Source: Sphingomonas pituitosa NBRC 102491
GTDB taxonomy: Bacteria; Pseudomonadota; Alphaproteobacteria; Sphingomonadales; Sphingomonadaceae
Assembly: GCF_001598435.1 (NCBI RefSeq)
Contig: NZ_BCYY01000008.1
Location: 163,729-227,728, forward strand
DNA: 64,000 bases
Direction of reading: 5' to 3'
A model generated the notes under the pieces. It was not told the DNA's origin. It was given only the letters and a program-made list of their open reading frames with translations, and made no database searches. Made by a program: the position numbers and the translations under genes. This document shows, piece by piece, positions 18,149 to 28,344 of the stretch (the stretch's first letter is position 1; each line of letters starts with the position of its first letter).

Positions 18149-19258
18149 TCAGGCCTTATGCTCTCGGACGCCCGCCAGCAGCATCGACAGGATGCCCCAG
18201 GCTACGATCCCCATTGCGAAGGTTACGAAGATGCCGCGAAGCCGCCGCGGCTCCATCGCCTTGTCCGGCCGGCTCGGCTGAACGATCCGCTCGACATAGG
18301 CCTGCTTGCGCCGCGCCTCGTTCTGCGCCTCCTGCAGCGATGCCATCGCGGCGGCAAGTTGGCGATCAGCGAACTGGCTTTCCAGCTGCCGGCGCTGATA
18401 CTCCGCCGCGACACCCGCAAGCGACTGCTGATTGCCGGTGATCTGCGCTGACTGGGCAGCGATCTGTCGCCGCAACTCCTGCACCTGCGCCTGCAGCGTG
18501 GGAATCTGCGGATTCTGCGGCGTGAAAATTCGAAGCTGCGCGAGCTGTGTCTCGGTCGTGATGACTTGATCCTGAAGCTTCGAGATCATCTGCAACTGGA
18601 CCGTTGCCTGCTTTTCAGGATCGACCACGCCCTTGGCATTGCGGAACGAGGACAGCGCGAGTGCCGCCCGGGTCGCGCGCGCTTCGGCATCGGCAACTTC
18701 GCGTTGCGCAAAGCCGATCATGTCGCGTCGACCGCGCTCGTTCAGGCGATTCACGAGGTCCTCGGCGAGCTGAAGTAGCCGCTCGTTGACCTGCAGCGCA
18801 TCGTTGGAAGTGTATGCGCGAACCTTCAGCGTCACGATCGACGAGGTCGTGTCATGGGAAAGCTCCACATGGCTGCGGTAATATTCGAACAGCTTCTCAT
18901 GGGATGCATTAAACCCGAACGGATCGAACCGATCGATGAACGAGACTTGGGGCGAAGTGTAGATCCGGTACAAATAATCATTACGGTTCAGCGCATTAAG
19001 GGCATCACGCGACTCGATGAAGTTCTGTGCGGAGTAAATTTCGTCGCCCGCATTTGCAAAGCCCGTGGACTTGAGAAGAATACCCAGTCCGGTTTGCGCA
19101 GGCTTGTCCGGACTCCGAACAACGAACTGCGACTCCGAGATGAAAACGTTGGAGGCGAGCAGGCCAAAATACACGATGGCCAGCAACGTCGGCACGACGA
19201 CCGTGACCAGAAACAGCGGCTTCCGCAGTAGCGCCGCCCTCGAAAATGTAGATTTCAT
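18149..19258 (-). CDS. kpsE: KpsE/CtrB-like capsule export inner-membrane protein
   Basis: Polysaccharide co-polymerase/export protein of 369 residues. There is one transmembrane segment near each end (about 18-38 and 340-360). Between them lie an N-terminal periplasmic domain (SESQFVVRSPDKP) and a long coiled coil (about 165-325). Family knowledge: KpsE links the KpsMT exporter to the outer-membrane channel, here probably the lipoprotein at 33450-34634. I used the ATG at 19258 because AAGG sits five bases upstream; a TTG five codons earlier is in frame. It is the first gene of the exporter set after a 492-base stretch of unclear content. Confidence 0.9.
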   Translation of the reverse strand: MKSTFSRAALLRKPLFLVTVVVPTLLAIVYFGLLASNVFISESQFVVRSPDKPAQTGLGILLKSTGFANAGDEIYSAQNFIESRDALNALNRNDYLYRIYTSPQVSFIDRFDPFGFNASHEKLFEYYRSHVELSHDTTSSIVTLKVRAYTSNDALQVNERLLQLAEDLVNRLNERGRRDMIGFAQREVADAEARATRAALALSSFRNAKGVVDPEKQATVQLQMISKLQDQVITTETQLAQLRIFTPQNPQIPTLQAQVQELRRQIAAQSAQITGNQQSLAGVAAEYQRRQLESQFADRQLAAAMASLQEAQNEARRKQAYVERIVQPSRPDKAMEPRRLRGIFVTFAMGIVAWGILSMLLAGVREHKA

Positions 19259-19307
19259 GATGCCTTGTCGCAAACTCGAAATTGGGCGGCCAGCTGGTCA
19301 CGCGAGG

Positions 19308-19682
19308 TCAAAAGGAAAGCGAAGCATTGTCTTGGCGAACCTCATTTGACCGTGACCGGAGCCGGGCCAAGACAACGGCTGGCTGCGGTTCGGCACGACC
19401 AGCGAACTGGATCGCAGGCCTTTTACGGTATGCAGGATCATGGTCAAGCATGCCATGACCAGCGCGCCGCGCAATCGGCAGGCCGCATCGCAACCAGGCG
19501 ACAAATGCGGGATCGTTGCGATCCGTCAACGTCTTCGGGGCGATTTTCACAACCGCAATGCGACCGATCCGATGCCGCTGGAATACATTCGTGAAGCCGA
19601 TGTCCGGCCCTCGCGGGAGGATGTACCGCCAAGCCGACGCGCCGTTGCCGAGGAAGATCCCGCTCTGCTCGAAAGGCTGCAC
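19308..19682 (-). CDS. Hypothetical small ORF between reductase and exporter genes
   Basis: Possible protein of 124 residues starting with GTG, preceded by GGGGCTCGG. The first 80 residues have a plausible protein-like pattern (SGIFLGNGASAWRYILPR, then IGFTNVFQRHRIGRIAVVKI) and coding-like codon use. The last third looks random. I recognise no family. It could be a decayed remnant of a longer gene, since the same pattern extends a few codons upstream of the start before a stop. This is the only candidate gene in the 492 bases between 19259 and 19750. Confidence 0.35.
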   Translation of the reverse strand: MQPFEQSGIFLGNGASAWRYILPRGPDIGFTNVFQRHRIGRIAVVKIAPKTLTDRNDPAFVAWLRCGLPIARRAGHGMLDHDPAYRKRPAIQFAGRAEPQPAVVLARLRSRSNEVRQDNASLSF

Positions 19683-19750
19683 ATGCCGAGCCCCTATGAT
19701 CAGGAACTGTTCGCCCGGGCGAACCGACGCTGCGCTGGTCGGTGCCGACG

Positions 19751-20698
19751 TTATTGCCGGCGCCAGAAGTCAAGTGTCTCCGCAAGCGTTTCGCGAAGAC
19801 TATGCTCCGGCGCCCAACCGATGTCCGCCCGCAGCTTGCCGGCGTCACCCACGACGCTGGTAGGCGGCCGCTGACGCAGGCGGGTCGCGTCCAGTTCGAC
19901 GCGAACATCGACCTGGCTCAGGTTGGTGAGGAGGTCGAGGACGTCGCTCATGCGGACGCCCTGCCCCGACGCCACGTTGAAGAAAGCCCCCGATGGCAGA
20001 TGGTCACGCGCACGGATCACCTGCACATAGGCGTCGACCACGTCCTCGACGTGCAGGAAATCGCGCACATCTTCCAGCGAACCGACCCGGATGACGCGAT
20101 CGCCACCGCGTTCGCTGGCGACGATCTGCGAACAGAAAGAAGGAATGGCGAAGGCGAGCGACTGGCCGGGGCCGATGTGATTGAACGGGCGCACCACGTT
20201 GGCACGCAGACCAGCCAGCGCGGCTTCCTGCACGAACAGATCGGCAGCCGCCTTGGCCGACGCATAGGGATTAGCCGGCTGCAGCAGAGTGGATTCGTCC
20301 AGCAACACGCCGGGCTTGGCCGACCTCCCGTAGACCTCTGCACTGGAGACGAAGAGGAAATAGGATTGCGGCGAATGGTCCATGATCGCAGACGCCAGAT
20401 AATAGGGCGCCATCGCATTGATCTGCCAGGTCATGCGGCGGTCGGCCATGGCGTTCGAAATGGCCGAAACCGCCGCAAGATGCACCACCACGTCGGGCTT
20501 CGTCTCGCGGATCAGCGCCGTTACGGCCGCTTCATCGGCCACATCGAGGCTGGTGACTTCGTGACCGAGTACCTGGCCCGCCCGCCGGCTGACGAGAATC
20601 AGAGCGGCATCGGGCCACTCCCGGCGAAGTCGCCGAACCATGTGCTGTCCAACAAACCCGGAAGCACCGGTTACGACTATCCGTTCAGGAGCGGCCAC
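19751..20698 (-). CDS. NAD-dependent epimerase/reductase, probable GDP-4-keto-6-deoxymannose reductase
   Basis: Extended short-chain dehydrogenase of 315 residues. The nucleotide motif TGASGFVG is at the N terminus. The catalytic serine lies in FVSSAEVYG and the Tyr-x3-Lys in NPYASAKAAAD. A reductase is expected next to GDP-mannose dehydratase, and the two genes are 26 bases apart in one direction. The likely product is GDP-D-rhamnose (Rmd), but GDP-fucose or GDP-talose synthesis cannot be excluded from sequence alone. Confidence 0.85.
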   Translation of the reverse strand: MAAPERIVVTGASGFVGQHMVRRLRREWPDAALILVSRRAGQVLGHEVTSLDVADEAAVTALIRETKPDVVVHLAAVSAISNAMADRRMTWQINAMAPYYLASAIMDHSPQSYFLFVSSAEVYGRSAKPGVLLDESTLLQPANPYASAKAAADLFVQEAALAGLRANVVRPFNHIGPGQSLAFAIPSFCSQIVASERGGDRVIRVGSLEDVRDFLHVEDVVDAYVQVIRARDHLPSGAFFNVASGQGVRMSDVLDLLTNLSQVDVRVELDATRLRQRPPTSVVGDAGKLRADIGWAPEHSLRETLAETLDFWRRQ

Positions 20699-20724
20699 AA
20701 CAATCCTCTTACTCTTGGTACGCG

Positions 20725-21714
<990 letters not shown>

Positions 21715-22956
21715 TTAGATGATTTCGATTTCAGGGAAGGGGAAGATGAACTTCCCACCGCGCGCGATATACTCTGCCTCACGCTGCAGGATGCTATTCT
21801 TGAAATGCCACGGAAGCACGAGATAATAATCCGGCTGCATCGCGTGCGCATCTGCTTCGGACACGATCGGGATCTGCGAACCCGGCGTGTAGGCGCCGAA
21901 CTTCTCGGTGTTGACCTCTGCGATCGCCGGGATGTCCTTCTCGGTAATGCCGCAGAACTGGAGGACGACATTCCCCTTCGTCGAGGCGCCGTAGCCGAGA
22001 ACCTTCTTGCCATCGGCATTCAGGCGATCGAGCAGCGCGCGCAGATCGCGGCGGTGCTTGAAAACCTTCTCTTCGAACTCGCGATACGGGCGCGGCGTGT
22101 CCAGGCCCATCCGGTCTTCCTGGTCGAGCAGCCAGCCGACGACGGCGCCATTCTCGCGGACGGTCGAATGCTTCTTCGCCGCGGTGATGGCAAAGCTGCC
22201 GCCGTTGATGTCGTTCATCACGACGTCGACGACCCGCAGGTCGGCCGCCTCGAGGATCTTCTTGACCACGCCGAGCGAGTAATATTCGAGATGCTCGTGG
22301 CAGATCGTGTCGTACGACACCGCGCGCAGCATCGAGGGCATGTAGCTCTGCTCGAAATGCCACACACCGTCATCGGCCAGCACCGATGCGATGTCCTGCG
22401 CGAACTTGATCGGATCCTCCAGGTCGTAGAACATCGCCATCGAGGTGATGATCTTCGCCGGACGCGTTTCCACCGAGCGATACTGGGCCGCACCGAAGAA
22501 GTCGGGGACGAGGGCGATATCGTCCGGATAGAAGCTGCGGAACTTGGATCCCGTGGGATCGATACCGATGCGACGCAGCGACGGCGTCTTGTACGCCTTC
22601 AGCGACGTGGCGTCGTTCGATCCGATGTCGAGCACGACATCCCCCGGCTTCAGATCAACATATTTTTCGAGATTGTTGATCTTGCGGGTAAGGTGCTGGA
22701 CCATCGACTGGTTCAGGCCCGACCGATAGCCATAGTTGTCGCCGTACATCTCGCCGGCGTCGAAGTTGTGCGCCAGCTGCAACAGGCCGGACTTGGGAGC
22801 CCAGACGAGCTCCAGCGGACCCTTCGTGACGTGCTGTTCGGGAGACTTCGGAAAAACACCGGTCAGTTCTTGTACGCCAAGATCCAGTACCGAGACCAAG
22901 TGTTCGCCACCCCCGGCGCGACAACGCTTGATACGCTGATCCATAAATTCAGACAC
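21715..22956 (-). CDS. Class I SAM methyltransferase of the sugar C-methyltransferase type
   Basis: About 413 residues. The family layout is an N-terminal zinc-binding domain, a SAM-binding core (VVLDIGSNDATSLK) and a C-terminal domain (VLGYGASTKGNVVLQF), as in NDP-hexose C-methyltransferases. In this copy the zinc sites look lost: CRxCG reads CRAGG, and CPxCGL reads APKSGL. The catalytic-type block CHEHLEYYSL is intact. I chose the GTG at 22956 because GAGGGAG lies six to seven bases upstream; an ATG four codons later is the alternative. It sits upstream of gmd, so a GDP-deoxyhexose may be its substrate. Confidence 0.85.
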   Translation of the reverse strand: MSEFMDQRIKRCRAGGGEHLVSVLDLGVQELTGVFPKSPEQHVTKGPLELVWAPKSGLLQLAHNFDAGEMYGDNYGYRSGLNQSMVQHLTRKINNLEKYVDLKPGDVVLDIGSNDATSLKAYKTPSLRRIGIDPTGSKFRSFYPDDIALVPDFFGAAQYRSVETRPAKIITSMAMFYDLEDPIKFAQDIASVLADDGVWHFEQSYMPSMLRAVSYDTICHEHLEYYSLGVVKKILEAADLRVVDVVMNDINGGSFAITAAKKHSTVRENGAVVGWLLDQEDRMGLDTPRPYREFEEKVFKHRRDLRALLDRLNADGKKVLGYGASTKGNVVLQFCGITEKDIPAIAEVNTEKFGAYTPGSQIPIVSEADAHAMQPDYYLVLPWHFKNSILQREAEYIARGGKFIFPFPEIEII

Positions 22957-23115
22957 AAAAGGCTCCCTCGTTGCATGTCGGGCCATTACGCCGTCATCAA
23001 TCCAATGAACTAAATTACAAAAGCTCGACTCGACCGCGTCCGTCAGGTGGAACGCAGGGCAGAAACCCCGGTCCCCCCTTGTGTTCGTGAGCATCCGCAG
23101 ACGAGGCCGTCAACC

Positions 23116-26100
23116 CTATGCTTTCGCAAATGCGGCAAAAAGATCTGCGGGCGCCATGCGTGCGGCAGGGTTTCCGGCGAGATGGGCCGTTTCGTACACT
23201 GATCGCAATGCAGGCACGAAAGCCGCAAATGCATCGAGGTGCTGCAGCCTGAGCAGCACGCGCTCCGGCGAGATGTAGTTGCTGTTGCCGGCCTTGTCGT
23301 CCTCGAAAAGCTGGCGCCACATCAGCTCGACCAGCCAGAGCCGGTTCGCCCGGCGCTGATCGACGTCCTTTCGCGGGCATCCGATCCGCTCGGCCATATC
23401 CCATGATTCGGGCAGATGCTCGAGGTCCAGCATCGGGCCATAAGCTGCCCAGGATACGTTCGAGTTTACCACCAGCATCTGTTCGCCGATCCAGTAGGCC
23501 GGCGCCGAAGCCATCTCGCTGAGCACATAGGCGCTGGTCGGAATGCAGGAACGCATCGACGCGAACGTGCGGCCGCTGGTATCCTGGCAGTAGGCGCGCA
23601 GCGCGTGATCACGGCGATACACGTGCGAATAGATCGCCGTATAGAAATTCTCCGTCTTCGCCGCGATGCTCGCCACCGTCCCCAGCTCGTCGGGCCCGGC
23701 CTCCTGCAGGACGTTGAAGCCGTTCAGGAAGGCCGGGAAATCCTCCACGTTCGCGGGGGCAGCCTCGCTCGTATAGCCATAGTTCATGTAGACGAGCTCG
23801 ACCGCAGGATGGCGATGGAGGACGTCTACCACCTTGTCGATCGCACCGTCCCGCGTCAGGTCGTCGTCCCCCAGAATCCAGACATAGTCGCCGCGCGCGT
23901 GCTGCGCGGTGACCGCCAGATTGCCGAGCATGCCCACATTCACGCGATTGCGAATGAACCGGAAGTCCGGACGATGGGAGAACGCCGCACAAACAGCGGG
24001 CGTGTCGTCCGGCGAGGCGTTGTCCACCACCAGGACTTCGATGTCGCCGCGAGCCGCCGGAAGCTGACGCGCAATGTTCTCCAAGCTCGCGCGAAGCCAG
24101 CCCGCCCGATTATAGGTGCTGATGCAAACGGACAGGAGCGGACGCCGCACCTCGCCCGCTCCCTTGGCGGAGAGCGGCAACGCCTTGCGTCCCGCATTCG
24201 GCACGTGCCGGGCAAGGACCGCGGCGATCCGGCTCGCCGAGCGCTCCACGCGCCCCTTCGCCCCGTCGAGCGGCACGATGCGGCTGCTTGCCGCGGGATA
24301 ATGGACACGGCGGGCCAGCATCGCCTTCCAGACCTGATCCACGATCGCGGCACTGGTGCACAGAACGGCCTCAACGCCCGGGAGGACCTCGGCCACGTCC
24401 GGCGCCTCGAAAAGGCGGGCGATCCGAGTCCCGTCGCTTGCCAACAGCGCGACTTGCGCATTCGCAGCCGAAGCAGCAGCCAGGATGTCGCGCAGGCCCG
24501 CCATGTCGACACCGCAATCGACCAGAACCCAACGCGGCGCGGTGGCTTCGCTGGCGGCATCGCCAAGGCGGCGCAGGCCACCCCGATGAGCCTCGACCGG
24601 GCGAACGGTCGCCCCGGCAGCTTCAAGGCCGGCAACGAACGCCGCGGTACGATCGGCCGGACCTTCCGTTACCAGCGTCACGTCGATCGCATTCGCTTCC
24701 CGCAACACCGTTCCAGCGACATCCGCCGCCGATTCGATGCGCGCGAGATCGACGCCCGGACCGGAGCCGCGCGCCATGGCCGCGCGCGGCGGCGCGTAGG
24801 TCGCCCGCTGCGCGTTGGCGAAAAAGGCTTCGAGTTCGTGCAATGCGTTCGCGGAGGTTGCGACCAGGCAATCCGCGAGCAACAACGACTGCAGAAAATG
24901 CTCGTCCCTCGCGCTGCGCCCGCGGCGCAGGACACAGGCATCATCCACCACGATCGCATTGGTCAGCCCCAACCGACGGCATTCGAGGATGATGTTGGTT
25001 TCCAGCACGGTATCGGCACCGGGATCCGCCGAGGCGGGTCCGAAAACGAGAAGAAGATCGTTTGCACCGATGCTCGCCTGCTCAAGCCGATACACGACCG
25101 TTGCGTCACCGGAGGGCGAGGGCGCGCCGCCGCTCCTGCCCGCCTGCAGCGGTTCGACGTCCAGTCGCTTCGCCGAGGCATTCCACTGCACGCCCCGCAC
25201 CGGACGCACGCCGATGCCGGTGGTAATCGCCTCGCCCAGCGCAGCATGATCGACACCACCGTCGAGGCTGCCAAGCACGTAGACGGCGCCTGCGGGATGC
25301 GCCGGCATCACGGCGACGGCGCCGTCGACAGGCGTCGCTGACGGTGGCGCGCCCACCGTATCCGTCGCCGACTGCCCGGCCGACGTGGCGGGCGTACCGT
25401 GCAGTTCGACGACGATCGGTGCCGGACGCGCCTCGAGTTCGGAGAAGGCATTCTGAAGCTGGCCGATACGGTGATCGATCGCATTCAGCAGTTGGCGATC
25501 GAAGCGCGCAGCGCGGTGCCGCTTTCCCAGCCACCGCGCCAGAACCCCGCGGCGCGGGCCTTTTCGCGCCAGTTCCACGAGCCCGGGAAGCGCGCTTGCA
25601 AACGCCTGCCCCTCCGCGGATCGATGAAGACCCAGGATCACGGCGGCGCGATCCTCGCCATCCTCCAAAAGAGCAAGATGGTGGGCCAGGCCCGTCGGGT
25701 CCGCATCGCGTCCCAACAGCACCTTATATGCGGCATGAACGAAAGGCTCGCCATCCAGCTTCAGCAGATCGGCAACGGAGCGGACACCACCCGCCGTGAC
25801 CGCGCGCTGTGCACGATACGCCACCGCCTCGCCCGACCGCCCGATTTCGCGGGCAATGCGCTTACGGCTGACACCTTGTTCCAGCTTGCCGACATAATGC
25901 TGCAAGCCGATCGGATCCGGTCCGCGCCCCAGCAGTTCCTGGTAGATCCCGCGCACCGTTTCCACATGCGCCTGCGCGGCCTGTCGCTCCGGCGAGTCGG
26001 CAGCGGGCACGGCACGCGCCCCCGCCCGCCCCTTCGCCAGGGGAGTCAGCGCCGCGTGCAGGCGCGCATAGGTGGTCCCCTCCCCGAAGGCCAGCAGCGC

Positions 26101-27921
26101 GCCGATTTGCGCCTGCGCGCCCATGGCGATCAGCTTCGGCAGACTGTGCTGCTCATACCATGTGACCGTTTCGCCCAGCGCCGGGAACGGAGCCTCCGCG
26201 CTGATCGCCACCGCGCGCTCGGTAATCATTGCCAGTTCAGCGAGATTCTGCAGATGATCGGCGTGGCGGGGATCGCTGCGCACGAGGATCAGGTGCGCCT
26301 GCGCATACAGGGCGATGGCCACTTCGCCGGTCGCCGGGATGGGCTCGAGGCTGGCCTCGATGCCCGCGATGTCGTTGACGATCTGGCGCGCCCGCCCGCG
26401 CGCCGCCGACGTCATGTCGGGCACCATCTGGACGTTCACCCGAGCGTCGGGCAGTTCCTGCGCGACCCGCCGCAACGCATTCCGGAGCACCGGCTCGTCC
26501 GCCGCGAAACCGAGCAACCACACGGTCGTCGTCTCGTTCAGCTCGCTGGTGACGGTCTGGTACGGGATGATCGGCTGCAGACCAATCTCGGTCCGGCCCG
26601 TCGCGGTCGAGGCTGCCGCCACATCATCCGTCAACCAGACGGTCGGAACGGAAGCCGTGTCCGGCGCACCGAGCAGGTTGGCGGGATCCGCGAGCAGCAG
26701 AACATCGGGACCGTCCTCCGCGAGCACGGCTGCCAGCGCATGCGCATCCCCGACATCGACGGTTCGGACGTCGAACGCACCAGTTCGCGCCAGCGCCGTG
26801 GCCGCACGGTTGGTGCGTTCGTAGAGCCCCGACACTCCCAGCCCCGGGCCAGCCACCAGAACCCGCGTGGGAACCGCAAAGGCAGCCGGCGCCTCGTCCG
26901 CTGCCGTCTCGGACCGCTCGAGCACGCCGAAGTCGCGGAGCATGCTCGAGAATCGCCGGTTGAACGCTCCCCGCGACCAATCTCGCTGCATAGCCTCGAC
27001 CCCGGATCCGGAGTCCCGAAGCGCCGATTGCAGCGACGTCAGCGGATAGGGCGGAATATAGTGATGAATGTGCCGGAAGGTATCGTTGCTCGAGGTGACC
27101 AGCGGCCGGCCGGCGATGATCGCCTGGTCCGTCGTAGCCGAAAGCCCGGGCTGCGCGCGATTGTACATGAAGCAATTCAGGTCATTCTCGGCGCACCAGT
27201 GGACGAGTTCTTCCGGTCGCATGAAATCGAAGCTGAACCGCACTTCGATGCCCGGCTTCGCAATACGCCGGCAGTACTCCTCCAGGTATCGTGTATAGTT
27301 CGTGCGGTGAATCTTGTCCGTGAAGACGAAGTCGCCGGCGGGCACGTTGATTCGAACGATCGCGCGCTCGAACTCCGCATTGACGGCCGCGACGACGACG
27401 TCAAAGCCCTTGCCGGGCGTCGGGAACCCGAACGATCCAATCACGGGAACTTCCCGCGGGAGCGTATCCTGTCGCCGGGCGGAGCCTTCGAGCGGGCGCG
27501 GGAACGGATAGATGGCCCCGCTCTTCGTCGCGCACGGATCGAGCGCGATATACGCGTCGAAGACATTGGGCGGCACCAATTGCAGCGGGTCGCCCGGCGC
27601 GAGTTCGAGCACGACCGTGAACTTCGGCTGCTGGATCCTGGCGATCACCGCCGGTTCCAGATGCATCGCCATCGTGATGAAATGCCAGTTGAACACCCAG
27701 AAATCATATGCGTCGCGCGGAGCCTCGGCCGCGACGCCGGGCTTCAGCAACAACCGCCCCGTTGCGGACAGCGCGTCAACATCCAGCATGTCGAGCGAGT
27801 AGTAATCGAGGCTCACATCCTCGCAGCGCTCCAGGCAGGCGTACACCATCCTGCCGCTCTCATGGATGCTGCAAGTAGCCTTGGCCGTGTTGATGAAGAC
27901 GCCGCGCGGTTTCTGGGACAT
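23116..27921 (-). CDS. Giant multi-domain glycosyltransferase with DUF4214 domains (1601 residues)
   Basis: Residue numbers are approximate. Residues 8-330 are a GT-B-like domain paralogous to cassette gene 2 (CSIHESGRMV, GSFGFPTPGKGF, ATTDQAIIAGRPL). Residues 350-630 are a second Rossmann-type domain, also shared with it. DUF4214-like units lie at 655-705 and 725-778 (VLLGRDADPTGLAHHL). A short helical segment, a Pro/Ala-rich linker and a further alpha/beta domain (880-1245) lead to a GT2 domain from about 1262 (LLSVCISTYNRAGW, VVDNASPDD, ILGDDD). No signal peptide or membrane segment is seen. The ATG at 27921 follows the DUF6165 gene by 18 bases. It probably adds several sugars of the repeat unit. 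Confidence 0.85.
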   Translation of the reverse strand: MSQKPRGVFINTAKATCSIHESGRMVYACLERCEDVSLDYYSLDMLDVDALSATGRLLLKPGVAAEAPRDAYDFWVFNWHFITMAMHLEPAVIARIQQPKFTVVLELAPGDPLQLVPPNVFDAYIALDPCATKSGAIYPFPRPLEGSARRQDTLPREVPVIGSFGFPTPGKGFDVVVAAVNAEFERAIVRINVPAGDFVFTDKIHRTNYTRYLEEYCRRIAKPGIEVRFSFDFMRPEELVHWCAENDLNCFMYNRAQPGLSATTDQAIIAGRPLVTSSNDTFRHIHHYIPPYPLTSLQSALRDSGSGVEAMQRDWSRGAFNRRFSSMLRDFGVLERSETAADEAPAAFAVPTRVLVAGPGLGVSGLYERTNRAATALARTGAFDVRTVDVGDAHALAAVLAEDGPDVLLLADPANLLGAPDTASVPTVWLTDDVAAASTATGRTEIGLQPIIPYQTVTSELNETTTVWLLGFAADEPVLRNALRRVAQELPDARVNVQMVPDMTSAARGRARQIVNDIAGIEASLEPIPATGEVAIALYAQAHLILVRSDPRHADHLQNLAELAMITERAVAISAEAPFPALGETVTWYEQHSLPKLIAMGAQAQIGALLAFGEGTTYARLHAALTPLAKGRAGARAVPAADSPERQAAQAHVETVRGIYQELLGRGPDPIGLQHYVGKLEQGVSRKRIAREIGRSGEAVAYRAQRAVTAGGVRSVADLLKLDGEPFVHAAYKVLLGRDADPTGLAHHLALLEDGEDRAAVILGLHRSAEGQAFASALPGLVELARKGPRRGVLARWLGKRHRAARFDRQLLNAIDHRIGQLQNAFSELEARPAPIVVELHGTPATSAGQSATDTVGAPPSATPVDGAVAVMPAHPAGAVYVLGSLDGGVDHAALGEAITTGIGVRPVRGVQWNASAKRLDVEPLQAGRSGGAPSPSGDATVVYRLEQASIGANDLLLVFGPASADPGADTVLETNIILECRRLGLTNAIVVDDACVLRRGRSARDEHFLQSLLLADCLVATSANALHELEAFFANAQRATYAPPRAAMARGSGPGVDLARIESAADVAGTVLREANAIDVTLVTEGPADRTAAFVAGLEAAGATVRPVEAHRGGLRRLGDAASEATAPRWVLVDCGVDMAGLRDILAAASAANAQVALLASDGTRIARLFEAPDVAEVLPGVEAVLCTSAAIVDQVWKAMLARRVHYPAASSRIVPLDGAKGRVERSASRIAAVLARHVPNAGRKALPLSAKGAGEVRRPLLSVCISTYNRAGWLRASLENIARQLPAARGDIEVLVVDNASPDDTPAVCAAFSHRPDFRFIRNRVNVGMLGNLAVTAQHARGDYVWILGDDDLTRDGAIDKVVDVLHRHPAVELVYMNYGYTSEAAPANVEDFPAFLNGFNVLQEAGPDELGTVASIAAKTENFYTAIYSHVYRRDHALRAYCQDTSGRTFASMRSCIPTSAYVLSEMASAPAYWIGEQMLVVNSNVSWAAYGPMLDLEHLPESWDMAERIGCPRKDVDQRRANRLWLVELMWRQLFEDDKAGNSNYISPERVLLRLQHLDAFAAFVPALRSVYETAHLAGNPAARMAPADLFAAFAKA

Positions 27922-27939
27922 GTTCAATCCAGTTTCGAA

Positions 27940-28344
27940 TTAATACTGAGCGTAGCCTTTTTCTTCAACAATCGACGAGCCAAGCGCCAGGTTGATCTTG
28001 CGCTTTGCCGAAGCGCGGCCGTCATTCAGGCGATAGATGGAGCGAGCAACATCGACGAACGCTGAACCGAAGTTCCCGTCGCGCTCGAGGTCACGAATGG
28101 CATCCTCGGCATTCCACAGCTTCAGATTAACGTCGGTAAGCTCCTGCTCGAGCGCAGGAATCTGCGCATAGGCATCTCCTACACTGTCGATCAGCCGCGC
28201 CCTTACCTTTTCCAGCTCGGCCAATTCGTAGCGAATGTTCGCCAACTTCGCGTCATCGGCGATTTGTGCCTGCTTGATATTCAGGATCGTGATCTTGTCG
28301 ATCAGTTCGCCGGCGGAGACGGGTACGAGGATAGTGTCAGTCAT
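27940..28344 (-). CDS. DUF6165 family protein
   Basis: Small soluble protein of 134 residues. The N terminus LVPVSAGELIDKITILNIK matches the DUF6165 pattern I know from glycan clusters. The rest is mostly helical (ANIRYELAELEKVRARL) and may be a coiled-coil adaptor. Its start overlaps the stop of the FkbM-GT4 fusion gene by one base, and the giant glycosyltransferase follows 18 bases later. It is therefore made in step with two large enzymes and may hold or regulate them. The biochemical role is unknown. Confidence 0.8.
   Translation of the reverse strand: MTDTILVPVSAGELIDKITILNIKQAQIADDAKLANIRYELAELEKVRARLIDSVGDAYAQIPALEQELTDVNLKLWNAEDAIRDLERDGNFGSAFVDVARSIYRLNDGRASAKRKINLALGSSIVEEKGYAQY

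Noticed and set aside
23416..28065. Plus-strand frames of 641 and 888 codons
   Set aside because: Antisense shadows of the 1601-residue glycosyltransferase; no recognisable motif, and Arg/Ala-rich content.
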